DNA of 64,000 bases, from NCBI RefSeq assembly GCF_001571365.1, contig NZ_BCTQ01000028.1, positions 1 through 64,000 of the forward strand, written 5' to 3'. Position numbers and translations under genes: made by a program. The DNA is from Achromobacter denitrificans NBRC 15125. GTDB taxonomy: Bacteria > Pseudomonadota > Gammaproteobacteria > Burkholderiales > Burkholderiaceae_B. Shown here piece by piece: positions 53,031-62,162 of this stretch (position 1 is its first letter; each line of letters opens with the position of its first letter). The notes beneath the pieces were generated by a model. The model was given only the letters and a program-made list of their open reading frames with translations. It was not told where the DNA came from and made no database searches.

Positions 53031-53136
53031 GCGGGTATGTTAGCAAGAAGCCCGGCAAATTCCCGCTGGCGCGGCCGGCACGCGGCCATCCGGCCCGCGA
53101 GCCGGGCGGGCCGGAAGTCGGGGCCGGATGAGGCGC

Positions 53137-53772
53137 TCAGGCCGGATTCTGGTCGGCCAGTTCCTGCAGGTCGTCGGGCAGGGTCAGGTCGGGCGCGCCC
53201 TGCTGCAATTCGCGCAGCGCTTGCACGGCGTCGTCTTGCTGGTCGGCCTGCATCAGCGAGCGGATGTGGGCCACGCGGGCCTCGATGTCCGCGTCGCCGA
53301 AGGGCGGCACGGTTTCCGCGGCGGCTTCGCCTTGCTGCGCCTCGGCCGGCTGCTGGCCGGCGGCGGGCGTCGCTTCCTGGGCCGGCGCGGCCTGGGGCGC
53401 GGGCGCTTCGGCCGCGGGCGCGGCTTCACGCTGCATGACGGGGACGGGCTGCGCGGCGGGCGCTTCGGGCCGGACGGACGGCGGGGCCTCGGCGCGTTCC
53501 TGGCTCGCGCCCGATTCGGGGGCGATCAGTTGCGTCGCCTGCTCGGCGAAATCCTGTTGCGCTTCACGCATGTCGGTCCAGGCGAACAGGCCGATGACCA
53601 TGGCGGCGCAGGCGGCGGCGCCCCAGCCGGGATGCCAGCTGTGCCCGGGATGCCATCTGCGTCGCACCGCCGCGTCCAGCTCGGGATTGGCGGTGGGGCC
53701 GGGCCGGCGATACAGCGCGCGCAGGTCCCGTTCATCGTCTTCATCGAAGGGGGGGCGGTAGGTAATGCTCAT
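53137..53772 (-). CDS. Hypothetical membrane-anchored protein with Ala/Pro/Glu-rich linker
   Basis: 211 residues. A cytoplasmic, charged N-terminus (DEDDERDLRALYRRPG), one membrane helix at about 50-67 (WGAAACAAMVIGLFAW), then a low-complexity Ala/Pro/Glu stretch (about 85-155), and a short C-terminal helical unit (ARVAHIRSLMQADQQDDAVQ) that could be a tetratricopeptide-like hairpin. I do not recognise a family; the layout recalls periplasm-facing anti-sigma factors or TPR-anchor proteins. A GAGGAG ribosome site precedes the ATG. No partner sigma factor gene is adjacent. Confidence 0.65.
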   Translation of the reverse strand: MSITYRPPFDEDDERDLRALYRRPGPTANPELDAAVRRRWHPGHSWHPGWGAAACAAMVIGLFAWTDMREAQQDFAEQATQLIAPESGASQERAEAPPSVRPEAPAAQPVPVMQREAAPAAEAPAPQAAPAQEATPAAGQQPAEAQQGEAAAETVPPFGDADIEARVAHIRSLMQADQQDDAVQALRELQQGAPDLTLPDDLQELADQNPA

Positions 53773-54200
53773 GCGCGTACTCCTCGCGCATACGCCTGGT
53801 GGCAGGGCGCATCCGCGTTTGACCTCCGCGTGCGCCGCGCCGGTTCATCCGGCGGTCTCGTCGCAGCTCGGGTCCTGTTCCGGTTGAGGCGGCTTCCTGG
53901 AAAGCCGCGGGTGAATGCGCCGCGATTCCCGTTGCCGCGCCCTGGCGGGCATGCGGCTTCGGGTATGCCGCCCTGGACCGGGCGGTTCGACAATGCGCTG
54001 CACTTGCCGATTATGCGCGATTTGAGAGAAATCCGGCAGGAAATTTCTTGAGTTTGCATCATGTAACCTCGATGTGGCCCGCTTTCTGAAAGCAGATCGA
54101 CAGCTTGGCGCGCCAAACCGGTGCGCGCGGGGGGAACGGCGCGCGCGATCGGTCGCGTTCTCCCGGGCGGGCGAGGGTGGATGCCGGTAAACTTTCGCGC
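53773..54200. other. 428-bp stretch without a convincing gene
   Basis: Between the divergent hypothetical gene and radA. A 97-codon minus-strand frame ending in an ATGA overlap with the hypothetical gene exists but is Arg/Pro-rich and shows no recognisable fold, so I do not call it. The AT-richer part around 54000-54080 is the likely place for promoters. The segment near 54115-54175 has several GCGCGCG-type short repeats. Confidence 0.5.
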
Positions 54201-55562
54201 ATGGCCAAATCCCGAACCGTATACGTCTGCGCCGATTGCGGCGGCACTACCCCGAAGTGGCAGGGCAAATGCCCTCACTGCAACGCCTGGAACACGCTGG
54301 AAGAAACCCTGGAGTCCTCGTCCCCGGCCGCGGCCTCGCACCGCTACGCGCCGCTGGCGTCGAGCAGCCCGGTGCGCAGCCTGTCGGAGATCGAGGCCCG
54401 CGAAACGCCGCGCCAGCCCACCGGGCTGGACGAGTTCGATCGCGTGCTGGGCGGCGGCCTGGTGGCCGGCGCCGTCGTGCTGATCGGCGGGGATCCCGGC
54501 ATCGGCAAATCCACGCTGCTGTTGCAGGCGCTGGCGTCCCTGTCGACCACCACCAACGTGCTGTACGTCACGGGCGAGGAATCCGCCGAGCAGGTGGCGC
54601 TGCGCGCGCGGCGCCTGGGCCTGCAGACCGGCAACGTCAACCTGCTGGCCGAAATCCGGCTGGAGGCCATCCAGGCCGCGGTGTCCGAGCAGAAGCCCAC
54701 CGTGGCCGTCATCGACTCGATCCAGACGCTCTACAGCGGCGAGCTGACCGCGGCGCCGGGCTCGGTGTCGCAGGTGCGCGAATGCGCGGCGCAACTCACG
54801 CGCCTGGCCAAGCAGACCGGCATCGCCATCGTCATGATCGGCCACGTCACCAAGGACGGCGCGCTGGCCGGGCCGCGCGTGCTCGAACACATCGTCGATA
54901 CCGTGCTGTATTTCGAAGGGGACACGCATTCCTCGTTCCGCCTGGTGCGCGCCTTCAAGAACCGCTTCGGCGCGGTCAACGAACTGGGCGTGTTCGCGAT
55001 GACGGACCGGGGGCTGCGCGGCGTGGCCAATCCGTCCGCGCTGTTCCTGTCGCAGCACGAGCAGCAGGTGGCAGGATCCTGCGTCATGGCCACGCAGGAA
55101 GGCACCCGTCCGCTGCTGGTGGAAATCCAGGCGCTGGTCGATACCTCGCACGCGCCCAACCCGCGCCGGCTGACGGTGGGGCTGGAAGGCAACCGGCTGG
55201 CGATGCTGCTGGCCGTGCTGCACCGGCATGCGGGCGTGTCCACCTTCGACCAGGACGTCTTCGTCAACGCGGTGGGCGGCGTGCGCATCACCGAGCCCGC
55301 GGCCGACCTGCCGGTGCTCCTGGCCATCATGTCCTCGTTGCGCGACAAGCCGCTGCCGCGCGGGCTGATCGCGTTCGGCGAAGTGGGCCTGGCCGGCGAG
55401 ATCCGGCCCGCGCCGCGCGGCCAGGAGCGCTTGCGCGAAGCGGCCAAGCTGGGCTTTTCGATCGCCCTGATCCCCAAGGCCAACGCGCCGCGCCAGCCGA
55501 TCGAGGGGCTGGAGATCTGGGCCGTGGACCGGCTGGACGCCGCGCTGGACAAACTGCGTTGA
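54201..55562 (+). CDS. radA: DNA repair protein RadA
   Basis: 453 residues. An N-terminal zinc finger (CADCGGTTPKWQGKCPHC, residues about 10-27), a RecA-like ATPase core with Walker A GGDPGIGKST (about 94-103), the RadA-specific KNRFGAVNELGVF motif (about 252-264), and the C-terminal Lon-like domain (AVGGVRITEPAADLP to LIAFGEVGLAGEIRP). RadA (Sms) is a DnaB-like helicase in recombination intermediate processing. The ATG at 54201 is used because it puts the zinc finger at the N-terminus as in all homologues. Confidence 0.96.
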   Translation: MAKSRTVYVCADCGGTTPKWQGKCPHCNAWNTLEETLESSSPAAASHRYAPLASSSPVRSLSEIEARETPRQPTGLDEFDRVLGGGLVAGAVVLIGGDPGIGKSTLLLQALASLSTTTNVLYVTGEESAEQVALRARRLGLQTGNVNLLAEIRLEAIQAAVSEQKPTVAVIDSIQTLYSGELTAAPGSVSQVRECAAQLTRLAKQTGIAIVMIGHVTKDGALAGPRVLEHIVDTVLYFEGDTHSSFRLVRAFKNRFGAVNELGVFAMTDRGLRGVANPSALFLSQHEQQVAGSCVMATQEGTRPLLVEIQALVDTSHAPNPRRLTVGLEGNRLAMLLAVLHRHAGVSTFDQDVFVNAVGGVRITEPAADLPVLLAIMSSLRDKPLPRGLIAFGEVGLAGEIRPAPRGQERLREAAKLGFSIALIPKANAPRQPIEGLEIWAVDRLDAALDKLR

Positions 55563-55650
55563 CGCCGCGGGCCGGCGCGGCCCGGCGGCGTTTCCCGAAT
55601 CCGTATTCTGATCGCCCGCCTCCGATTGGCCGGGCCTGCTGGAGCAAGAC

Positions 55651-56430
55651 TTGAGTCTGTTAGTTATCGCCGCCTGCCTGGCCGCCGGCGGCCTGATCGG
55701 TTTCATGGGGGGCGTGCTGGGCATCGGCGGCGGCCTGATCGCGATTCCCGCGCTGGTGCTGCTGATGGGCATGTCGCAGCAGCTGGCGCAGGGCACGGCG
55801 CTCATCATGGTCCTGCCCACCATCATGATGGCGGTGCGCAAGTACAACCAGCAGGTGCGCATCGACAAGCGCGTGGCGCTGGCGGGCGCGGCGGGCGCCG
55901 TGGTATTCACCTGGGTCGGCGCGCGGCTGGCGCTGGGCATCGATTCCGGCATCCTGCGCCGCAGCTTCGCGGTGTTCCTGTTCTTCATCGCGCTCTTCTA
56001 CGTGTGGCAGACCTGGCGCGCCTCGCGCCCGGCCGCCGCGCGCAAGCCTGCGGCCAAGGGCGAGGCGCCGGTGTTCACGCCGCGTCGCGCCAGCGTGCTG
56101 GGCATCCTGTGCGGCACGCTCGGCGGCTTCTTCGGCGTGGGCGGCGCGGTGCTGGCCGTGCCCATCATCACCACGGTGTTCCGCCTGCCGCAGACCACCG
56201 CGCAGGCGCTGGCCCTGAGCATGGTGATTCCCGGCTCCACCATCGCGCTGATCACCTACACCTGGGCGGGGCAGGCCGATTGGCTGGTGGGCGCGCCGCT
56301 GGCGATCGGCAGCCTGCTGTTCGTGCCGGTGGGCGTCAAGCTGGCCTACCGGCTTCCTGAACGAAAGCTGAGAGCCTGCTTCGCGCTCATGCTGTTCGCC
56401 ACCGTGGCGCTGCTCGCGTTCGAGAGCTGA
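55651..56430 (+). CDS. TauE/SafE-family sulfite/anion permease-like protein
   Basis: 259 residues with about eight membrane helices. The family signature GFMGGVLGIGGGLIAIPALV lies at about 15-34 and its repeat GTLGGFFGVGGAVLAVPII in the second half, the duplicated four-helix halves of TauE/SafE proteins. Reported substrates include sulfite, sulfoacetate and taurine derivatives; the one here is not known. The start is a TTG at 55651, chosen because no ATG precedes the first helix and a GGAG ribosome site sits 8 bp upstream. Follows radA by 88 bp. Confidence 0.87.
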   Translation: MSLLVIAACLAAGGLIGFMGGVLGIGGGLIAIPALVLLMGMSQQLAQGTALIMVLPTIMMAVRKYNQQVRIDKRVALAGAAGAVVFTWVGARLALGIDSGILRRSFAVFLFFIALFYVWQTWRASRPAAARKPAAKGEAPVFTPRRASVLGILCGTLGGFFGVGGAVLAVPIITTVFRLPQTTAQALALSMVIPGSTIALITYTWAGQADWLVGAPLAIGSLLFVPVGVKLAYRLPERKLRACFALMLFATVALLAFES

Positions 56431-56600
56431 TCCTTGCATCCAGATGTCGAACCCATTTCGAACCGTTAGCGGCCGAAAATTTATGGTTCCACGCTGAACC
56501 TTCCTGAGGGGGCGGCCTCCAACCGGTACGGGTCAAGCGGCGATGTTGCCGCCCCGTGTCGGAAAAAGGCTCAGGCCTTATACATTCAGGAGTTCATGAA

Positions 56601-56834
56601 ATGACGACTCACTCCCGTATCGCTGCGTTCCTATCCACCTCGGCCCTGTGCCTCGGCCTGGCCGCCGCGCCTGGCGCGTATGCGGCCGATGCCTCGGCCA
56701 AGTCGGGTGAAACCAAGACCCAGGCGCAGCACAAGCATCACAAGTCCGACAAATCCTCCGCCAAGCACGAGGCGGGTAAGTCGGGCGGGGCCGCGAAGAT
56801 GGATAAGTCCGGCAGCGCGACGCCGGCCAAGTAA
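56601..56834 (+). CDS. Small secreted Lys/His/Ser-rich protein
   Basis: 77 residues. A clear Sec signal peptide (MTTHSRIAAFLSTSALCLGL then AAAPGAYA-AD) is followed by about 48 polar residues made mostly of Lys, Ser, His, Ala and Gly, with short HKHHKSDK and KHEAGKSGG units. The mature part is basic and probably unfolded, recalling acid-shock (Asr-like) or metal-binding periplasmic proteins. An AGGAG ribosome site precedes the ATG at 56601. Its own terminator follows at 56906 and a 170-bp leader precedes it. Confidence 0.75.
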   Translation: MTTHSRIAAFLSTSALCLGLAAAPGAYAADASAKSGETKTQAQHKHHKSDKSSAKHEAGKSGGAAKMDKSGSATPAK

Positions 56835-56905
56835 TCGCATCGGGCCGCGAGGCCCGGGTTCCTTTGCGCAAACGACATCCGGTTCCCGCGGGGGCCGGAA
56901 AGTCG

Positions 56906-56944
56906 AAAGCCTCTCGGTATGGGCGCCGGGAGGCTTTTTTCTTT
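56906..56944 (+). terminator. Intrinsic terminator after the small secreted protein gene
   Basis: AAAGCCTCTCGG (56906-56917) pairs with CCGGGAGGCTTT (56926-56937) with one G-T pair, followed by TTT-C-TTTT. It lies 71 bp after the stop of the small gene and 22 bp before the end of the convergent dehydrogenase gene. Confidence 0.85.
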
Positions 56945-56966
56945 TGGGCGGGCCGGGCCCGCCCGC

Positions 56967-57929
56967 TTACTCCGCCGGCGTGATCACGCGGCCGGTTTCG
57001 AAGAACGCCTGCAGATTGTCGAGCACCAGGTTCTCCATGCTCAGGCGCGTTTCCAGCGTCGCGCTGCCGATGTGCGGCAGCACCACGGCGTTGTCGCTGG
57101 TGGCGAGGGCTTCGGGCACCTTGGGCTCGTGCTCGAACACGTCCAGCGCGGCGCAGCCCAGCTTGCCGGCCTGCAGCGTTTCGACCAGCGCGGTTTCATC
57201 GATCACCGGACCGCGCGCGATGTTGACGATGATGCCGGCGGGGCCGAGCGCTTCCAGCACCTCACGGTTCACCAGATGGCGCGTGCCGGCGCCGCCGACC
57301 GTCGCCACGATGAGGAAGTCGGCCCAGCGGGCCAGGTCGGTGAGCGAGGCTTCGTAGCCGTACTGCACGTCGTCGCGCTGGCGGCGGTTGTGGTAGCGGA
57401 TGTCCATGTCGAAGCCCGCGCCGCGCCGCGCGATGGCTTCGCCGATGCGGCCCAGGCCCACGATGCCTAGCTTCTTGCCGCTGACGCGCAGGCCCAGCGG
57501 GATGCTGCCGTGGACCTGGCCCGAGCCCCAGTGGCCCGCGCGCACGAAGCGTTCGCCCTGGCCCATGCGGCGGGCGCCGGCGATCAGCAGGCCCCAGGCG
57601 AGGTCCGCCACGCAGTCGGTCAGCACGTCGGGCGTGTTGCTCACTTGCACGCCGCGCTGCTTGGCGGCCTGGATGTCGATGGTTTCATAGCCGACGCCCC
57701 AGCTGCAGATGGCCTTCAGGTCGGGCAGGGCGTTGATGAGTTCGGCGTCGGCGCCGTGGTTGGCCGAGGTGACGACCGCGGTGATGCCCTTGCCGTGTTC
57801 GGCCAGCGCGGCCTTGCGGTCCGGGTACTTCCACAGCTCGACGATGTCGTAGCGCTCCGCGAGGCTACGGTTGGCGGTGGGGGAACCGGCCAGCGAGCCG
57901 ACCTGGATGATGCGATGCTTGGTGGTCAT
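56967..57929 (-). CDS. D-2-hydroxyacid dehydrogenase (hydroxypyruvate/gluconate reductase-like)
   Basis: 320 residues of the D-isomer-specific 2-hydroxyacid dehydrogenase family: ICSWGVGYETIDIQAAKQRG, the NAD(P) motif GLGRIGEAIARRGAGFDM, NIARGPVIDETAL with the catalytic Arg region, and VLPHIGSATLETR with the catalytic His. The VGYETID segment and length fit the GhrB/hydroxypyruvate-glyoxylate reductase group. It is downstream (102 bp) of two Bug receptor genes on the same strand and probably reduces or oxidises a product of the neighbouring sugar-acid pathway. Confidence 0.87.
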   Translation of the reverse strand: MTTKHRIIQVGSLAGSPTANRSLAERYDIVELWKYPDRKAALAEHGKGITAVVTSANHGADAELINALPDLKAICSWGVGYETIDIQAAKQRGVQVSNTPDVLTDCVADLAWGLLIAGARRMGQGERFVRAGHWGSGQVHGSIPLGLRVSGKKLGIVGLGRIGEAIARRGAGFDMDIRYHNRRQRDDVQYGYEASLTDLARWADFLIVATVGGAGTRHLVNREVLEALGPAGIIVNIARGPVIDETALVETLQAGKLGCAALDVFEHEPKVPEALATSDNAVVLPHIGSATLETRLSMENLVLDNLQAFFETGRVITPAE

Positions 57930-58031
57930 GTTGTCGTACAGGTGGGTGGCAAAATACCGATGCTACTTGATCCGGCTCCGGATCAGGCCGGGAATGCCCT
58001 CGCGAGGCATCCCGGCCCGCGGATCGCGGCG

Positions 58032-59015
58032 CTATTCCAGCTGGATGTTGGCCTGCTTGATCACGTCCTTCCAGCGCTTCACCTCGGCCTGCTGGAACGC
58101 GGTGAATTGCTGGGGCGTGTTCGCCACGACCTCGAAGCCCAGCCCTTGCAGCGTCTTCTCGGTCTGGGGCTCGCGCAGGGCCGTCTGCAGCGCCTTGGAC
58201 AACTGCTGGACGATGGGCGCGGGGGTGCCCTTGGGCACGGCGAAGCCTTGCCAGGAATACACCACCATGTCCTTGATGCCGGCCTCCGTCAGGGTCGGCA
58301 CGTCCGGCAGGTCGGCGGCGCGCGCGTCGCCGGTGATCGCCAGCGCCTTGAGCTTGCCCGCCTTGATGTGGGTCTGGACCGCGCCCAGGTTCTGGAACGA
58401 CACGTTGACCTGTCCGCCGATCAGGTCGGCGATCGCGGCGCCGCCGCCGCGGTAGGGCACGTCCACCCCGGTGCTTTGCGTGCGCTGGCGAAACAGCACC
58501 GCCGACAGGTGGTCGGAGGAGCCCGTGCCCGAGGATGCGTACGACACCTTGCCCGGGTTCTTCTTCGCGTAGTCCACCAGTTCGGCGACGGTGGCGGCGG
58601 GGAAGTTGGGCGAGGCGACCAGCACGTTGGGATTGCGTACCGCCTGCGTCAGGTATTCGAAATCCTTGCTGGGGTTGTACGACAGGGTCTTGTACAGGGC
58701 TTCGTTGATGGCGAAGGTGCCGATCGAGCCCACCATCATGGTGTAGCCGTCCGGCGTCGCGCGCGCCAGCGCCTGCGCGCCGATGGCGCTGTTCGCGCCG
58801 GGCTTGTTCTCGACCACGAAGGTCTGCCCGAGGAGCTTGGTGAGCGCGGGCGTGACCGAGCGCGCGGTGATGTCGGAGGAGCCGCCCGGCACGAAGGGAA
58901 CGATCATCGTGACGGGCTTGTCGGGATAGCCGGCCGCGTGCGCGGCCGGCCCGACAGGCAGGGCGGCGCCCGCCGCGGCGGCCGTCACGGCAACGGCGCT
59001 CAGTAGTCTGTTCAT
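58032..59015 (-). CDS. Bug-type periplasmic receptor (tripartite tricarboxylate transporter)
   Basis: 327 residues: a Sec signal peptide of about 28 residues ending AAHA, ligand loop MIVPFVPGGSSDITARSV, VVENKPGANSAIGAQALARA, VPYRGGGAAIADLIGG and DVPTLTEAGIKDMVVYSW. It has the Bug ligand-loop VPGGSSD. One of two such genes in tandem (76 bp apart), which share the general layout but differ in the hinge and ligand-loop residues, so they probably bind different acids. Confidence 0.9.
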   Translation of the reverse strand: MNRLLSAVAVTAAAAGAALPVGPAAHAAGYPDKPVTMIVPFVPGGSSDITARSVTPALTKLLGQTFVVENKPGANSAIGAQALARATPDGYTMMVGSIGTFAINEALYKTLSYNPSKDFEYLTQAVRNPNVLVASPNFPAATVAELVDYAKKNPGKVSYASSGTGSSDHLSAVLFRQRTQSTGVDVPYRGGGAAIADLIGGQVNVSFQNLGAVQTHIKAGKLKALAITGDARAADLPDVPTLTEAGIKDMVVYSWQGFAVPKGTPAPIVQQLSKALQTALREPQTEKTLQGLGFEVVANTPQQFTAFQQAEVKRWKDVIKQANIQLE

Positions 59016-59091
59016 GGTGTCTCCAGGTTCGCGCGATGATGTGAGGAGCCCGCCGCCCACGCGTTGCGGACGGGCCCGGATCGGCGCCGGG

Positions 59092-60099
59092 TCAGTCGAC
59101 CTTGGCGCCGGATTTCTTCACGACCTCAGCCCATTTGGCGGTCTCCTGCGCCATGAACTGCTTGAACTGGTCCGGCGTATTGCCCGAGGGCGTGGCGCCC
59201 TGGGCCTGCAGCTGCGCGCGCACCGCCGGCAGTTGCAGCGCGGCCGCCACGTCGCGCTGGATCTTGTCGACCACGGCCGGCGGCGTGCCGGCGGGCGCCA
59301 GCAGGCCGAACCAGCTGGACGCGTCGTAGCCGGCCACGCCGGCCTCGGCCATCGTGGGCACGTCGGGCAGGGCGGGCGAGCGCTGGGAGCCGGTGACGGC
59401 CAGCGGGCGCAGCTTGCCGCTCTTGAGGAACGCCATGGACGAGGGCAGGTTGTCGAAGATCAGGTCGGCCGAGCCGGCCATCACGTCGGTCAGCGCGGGG
59501 CTGCTGCCCTTGTAGGGAACGTGCGTCATGCGCGTGCCCGTCATGTTCTGGAACAGCTCGCCGGACAGGTGCGTGGACGTGCCGTTGCCGGTGGACGCCA
59601 TGTTGACGCTGCCGGGGTTGGCCTTCAGGTACTTGATCAGGTCCGCGACGTTGCGGATGCCGTGCCGGTCGGCGAACGCGGGATTGAGTTCGAGGATGTT
59701 GGGCACCGGGATGACCAGCGTGACCGGCACGAAATCCTTGACCGGATCGTAGGGCAGCTTGGCATAGACGGACTGGTTGATCGCATGCGTGCTGACCGTG
59801 CCCATCAGCAGGGTGTAGCCGTCGGCCGTGGCGCGCGCCGCCTCGGCCGTGCCCACGTTGCCGCCGGCTCCCGCCTTGTTGTCGACGACCACGGGCTTGT
59901 TCCAGGTCTTGCCCAGCTCCGCGGCGACGACGCGCGCCGCGATGTCGGTCGTGCCGCCGGCGGGGAAGGGCACGATGATCCTGACTTCGCGTTCGGGGTA
60001 GTTCGCCAGGGCCGGCGCGGCCGGCAGGGCGATGGCGGCCAGGGCCGCGGCAAACAGGGCGGCCGCGGCGGACCGGCCTCGCACAGGGGCTGCATGCAT
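59092..60099 (-). CDS. Bug-type periplasmic receptor (tripartite tricarboxylate transporter)
   Basis: 335 residues, signal peptide of about 32 residues ending APALA, then [58 protein letters not shown] and [20 protein letters not shown]. It has the ligand-loop FPAGGTTD. It is the first gene of the minus-strand unit, starting 219 bp from the divergent DapA-like gene across two inverted repeats, so it is co-controlled with the aldolase side. Confidence 0.9.
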   Translation of the reverse strand: MHAAPVRGRSAAAALFAAALAAIALPAAPALANYPEREVRIIVPFPAGGTTDIAARVVAAELGKTWNKPVVVDNKAGAGGNVGTAEAARATADGYTLLMGTVSTHAINQSVYAKLPYDPVKDFVPVTLVIPVPNILELNPAFADRHGIRNVADLIKYLKANPGSVNMASTGNGTSTHLSGELFQNMTGTRMTHVPYKGSSPALTDVMAGSADLIFDNLPSSMAFLKSGKLRPLAVTGSQRSPALPDVPTMAEAGVAGYDASSWFGLLAPAGTPPAVVDKIQRDVAAALQLPAVRAQLQAQGATPSGNTPDQFKQFMAQETAKWAEVVKKSGAKVD

Positions 60100-60224
60100 G
60101 GAATTCGTCTCCTCGGTGTGCGCGTGGCCGCGCATCGTTGATGGGGGTATTCCGCCCCTGGCATCGCCCGAGGCTTTCAAGCCGCGGGACGCCCGCGGCG
60201 CCCTGCGTTGATGCTGCCTTCTAC

Positions 60225-60268
60225 TTGTAAAACAAATATATGTATTGAGGTTATGCTTGTCAACCAAG
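60225..60268. promoter_or_regulatory. Two short inverted repeats, candidate GntR operators
   Basis: TTGT-AAA-ACAA at 60225-60235 and CTTG-TCAAC-CAAG at 60256-60268 (extendable by one mismatch to ATGCTTG/CAAGTAT). Both are in the AT-rich part of the 219-bp region between the divergent Bug and DapA-like genes, and share a TTGT/ACAA-like core. They fit the operator type of the GntR regulator encoded at 61355. Confidence 0.55.
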
Positions 60269-60318
60269 TATACTTTTTTCACCCCAGCCATCCGCCCCCC
60301 GCAGCCAGGAGCCCGCTC

Positions 60319-61248
60319 ATGAAAATTTCCCCGGTCACCCCGCAGGACCTGCAGCGTTCGGTCATCGCCGTGCCGCCGCTGGCGCGCCATGACGACCTGT
60401 CCTTGAACGTGGAGGCCAACCAGGCCCTGCTCGGCCACCTGGAAGCCGGCGGCGTGCGCAACGTGATGTACGGCGGGAATGCCAACTTCTACAACGTGGC
60501 CGTGAGCGAGTACGCGCGCATCGTGGACATGCTGGCCGAGCTGGCGGGCGCGGACACCTGGATCCTGCCCTCGGTGGGGCCCGATTACGGCAAGATGATG
60601 GACCAGGCGGCGATCCTGCGTTCGCGCGCGTTTCCCACGGCCATGCTGCTGCCCATGTCCTTTCCCTACACCGACGCGGGCCTGGCCGAGGGCGTGCGCC
60701 GCTTCACGGACGCGCTGGGCAAGCCGGCGGTGATCTATCTGAAGTCGGCCGACTACCTGGCGCCGGCCACCGCCGCGCGCCTGATCGAGGAAGGCCGCGT
60801 CGTCGTGTTCAAGTACGCCGTGGTGCGCGACGATCCCTCGCGCGACGCCTACCTGTCGTCGCTGCTGCAGGCGGTGGATGCGCGCTGGATCGTCAGCGGC
60901 ATCGGCGAGCGCCCCGCCATCGTCCACTATCGCGACTTCGGCCTGAAGAGCTTCACCTCTGGATCGGTCTGCATCGCGCCGCGAGGGTCGATGCGCCTGC
61001 TGCATCTGCTGCGCGACGGCCGCTACGAGGAAGCCGAAGCGGTGCGCCAACAATACCTGGCGCTGGAAGATTGCCGCGACGGCATCAGCCCGATCCGCGT
61101 GCTGCACGACGCCGTGACGCTCTCCGGCGTTGCCGACATGGGGCCGATGCTGCCGCTGCTGACGGGCTTGTCCGGCGCCGACCGCGAACGCGTGGCCCCG
61201 GCCGCGCGCGCGCTGGCCGCCTGGGACAGGGAAGCCGCGGCGGCCTGA
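60319..61248 (+). CDS. Dihydrodipicolinate synthase/N-acetylneuraminate lyase-family aldolase
   Basis: 309 residues, class I TIM-barrel aldolase. The Schiff-base Lys165 is in [12 protein letters not shown] and the partner Tyr140 in [10 protein letters not shown], the pair seen throughout the DapA/NanA family; [20 protein letters not shown] replaces the usual GTTGE loop, so the substrate differs from that of DapA. Neighbours (IlvD/Edd dehydratase, Ldh-family reductase) suggest a 2-keto-3-deoxy-sugar acid aldolase or dehydratase. First gene of the plus-strand unit, start at 60319 after an AGGAG site. Confidence 0.85.
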   Translation: MKISPVTPQDLQRSVIAVPPLARHDDLSLNVEANQALLGHLEAGGVRNVMYGGNANFYNVAVSEYARIVDMLAELAGADTWILPSVGPDYGKMMDQAAILRSRAFPTAMLLPMSFPYTDAGLAEGVRRFTDALGKPAVIYLKSADYLAPATAARLIEEGRVVVFKYAVVRDDPSRDAYLSSLLQAVDARWIVSGIGERPAIVHYRDFGLKSFTSGSVCIAPRGSMRLLHLLRDGRYEEAEAVRQQYLALEDCRDGISPIRVLHDAVTLSGVADMGPMLPLLTGLSGADRERVAPAARALAAWDREAAAA

Positions 61249-61354
61249 CCATGCGCCTCGCGGCTGACCCGGACGCGGGCACGGATTCCCGCAATGACGG
61301 TACGATGAGCGCTGTTCCGCCCCCGTGAACAGGCCCTAGTATCGAGGAGGTTCC

Positions 61355-62128
61355 GTGGCCCGATCCAAACCATCATCCCCGCCCGCGGCGCACGCGCCGG
61401 CCGAGCCGGACGCCCACGGCGCGCTGGTGCTCGAACGCGGGCACCGGGTGCGGCTGGCGGATCAGCTCTACGGACAGATCTTCGAGCAGATCGTGTCCGG
61501 CGGGCTGAACGTCGGCGACAAGCTGCCTTCCGAAAACGAAATATCCGAACGCTTCGGCGTGTCGCGCCCGGTCGTGCGCGAAGCGCTCCTGCGCCTGCGC
61601 GCCGACGGCCTCATCACCGCGCACCAGGGGCTCGGCACCTTCGTCAGCCACCAGCCCGCGCCGCGCCTCAAGACCTTCAACGACGTGCAGAACGTCAGCG
61701 CCTATCTGCGGGCCCAGGAGGTCCGCGTCGCGCTGGAAGGCGACGCCGCGCGCCTGGCGGCGCTGCGCCGCACCGACGAGCAGCTCAAGAAGATCGAGGA
61801 GTCCCACGCGGCCTTCGCCGACAGCCTGGCGCGCGGCCAGGTCTCCGCCGAGGCGGACCTGGCGTTCCACGCCAGCATCGCCGAAGCCAGCGGCAACGAC
61901 TTCTACCTGGGCGTGCTGGAGAGCATCCACGAATCCATCAGCGGCTTCATGCGGCTCACGCTCAACCTGACCCGCACCGGCTCGCGCCAGCGCGCGCAGC
62001 GGGTGGTGGACGAGCACGCCGCCATCCTCGACGCGATCCGCGAGCAGGACAGCGAGCGGGCCCGCGTCGCCATGCAATTCCACCTGGGCCAGGCCCGCCA
62101 CCGGCTGGTGGACCGGGACCGCGACTGA
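61355..62128 (+). CDS. GntR-family (FCD/FadR subgroup) regulator
   Basis: 257 residues. The winged helix reads QLYGQIFEQIVSGGLNVGDK, LPSENEISERFGVSRPVVRE and the wing LITAHQGLGTFVS; the FCD ligand domain follows (LAFHASIAEASGNDFYLGV then VVDEHAAILDAI with metal-site His). The start is a GTG at 61355, fixed by the strong GAGGAGG ribosome site 9 bp before it. Lies inside the sugar-acid gene cluster and is the likely repressor acting on the repeats at 60225-60268. Confidence 0.92.
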   Translation: MARSKPSSPPAAHAPAEPDAHGALVLERGHRVRLADQLYGQIFEQIVSGGLNVGDKLPSENEISERFGVSRPVVREALLRLRADGLITAHQGLGTFVSHQPAPRLKTFNDVQNVSAYLRAQEVRVALEGDAARLAALRRTDEQLKKIEESHAAFADSLARGQVSAEADLAFHASIAEASGNDFYLGVLESIHESISGFMRLTLNLTRTGSRQRAQRVVDEHAAILDAIREQDSERARVAMQFHLGQARHRLVDRDRD

Positions 62129-62162
62129 TTCCACCGCCCGCCCATGACGACAGGAGACCAGA

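Noticed and set aside
53769-54060. A 97-codon minus-strand frame overlapping the hypothetical gene start by 4 bp
   Set aside because: The ATGA overlap looks operon-like, but the product is Arg/Pro-rich with no fold or homologue I recognise; not enough to call.
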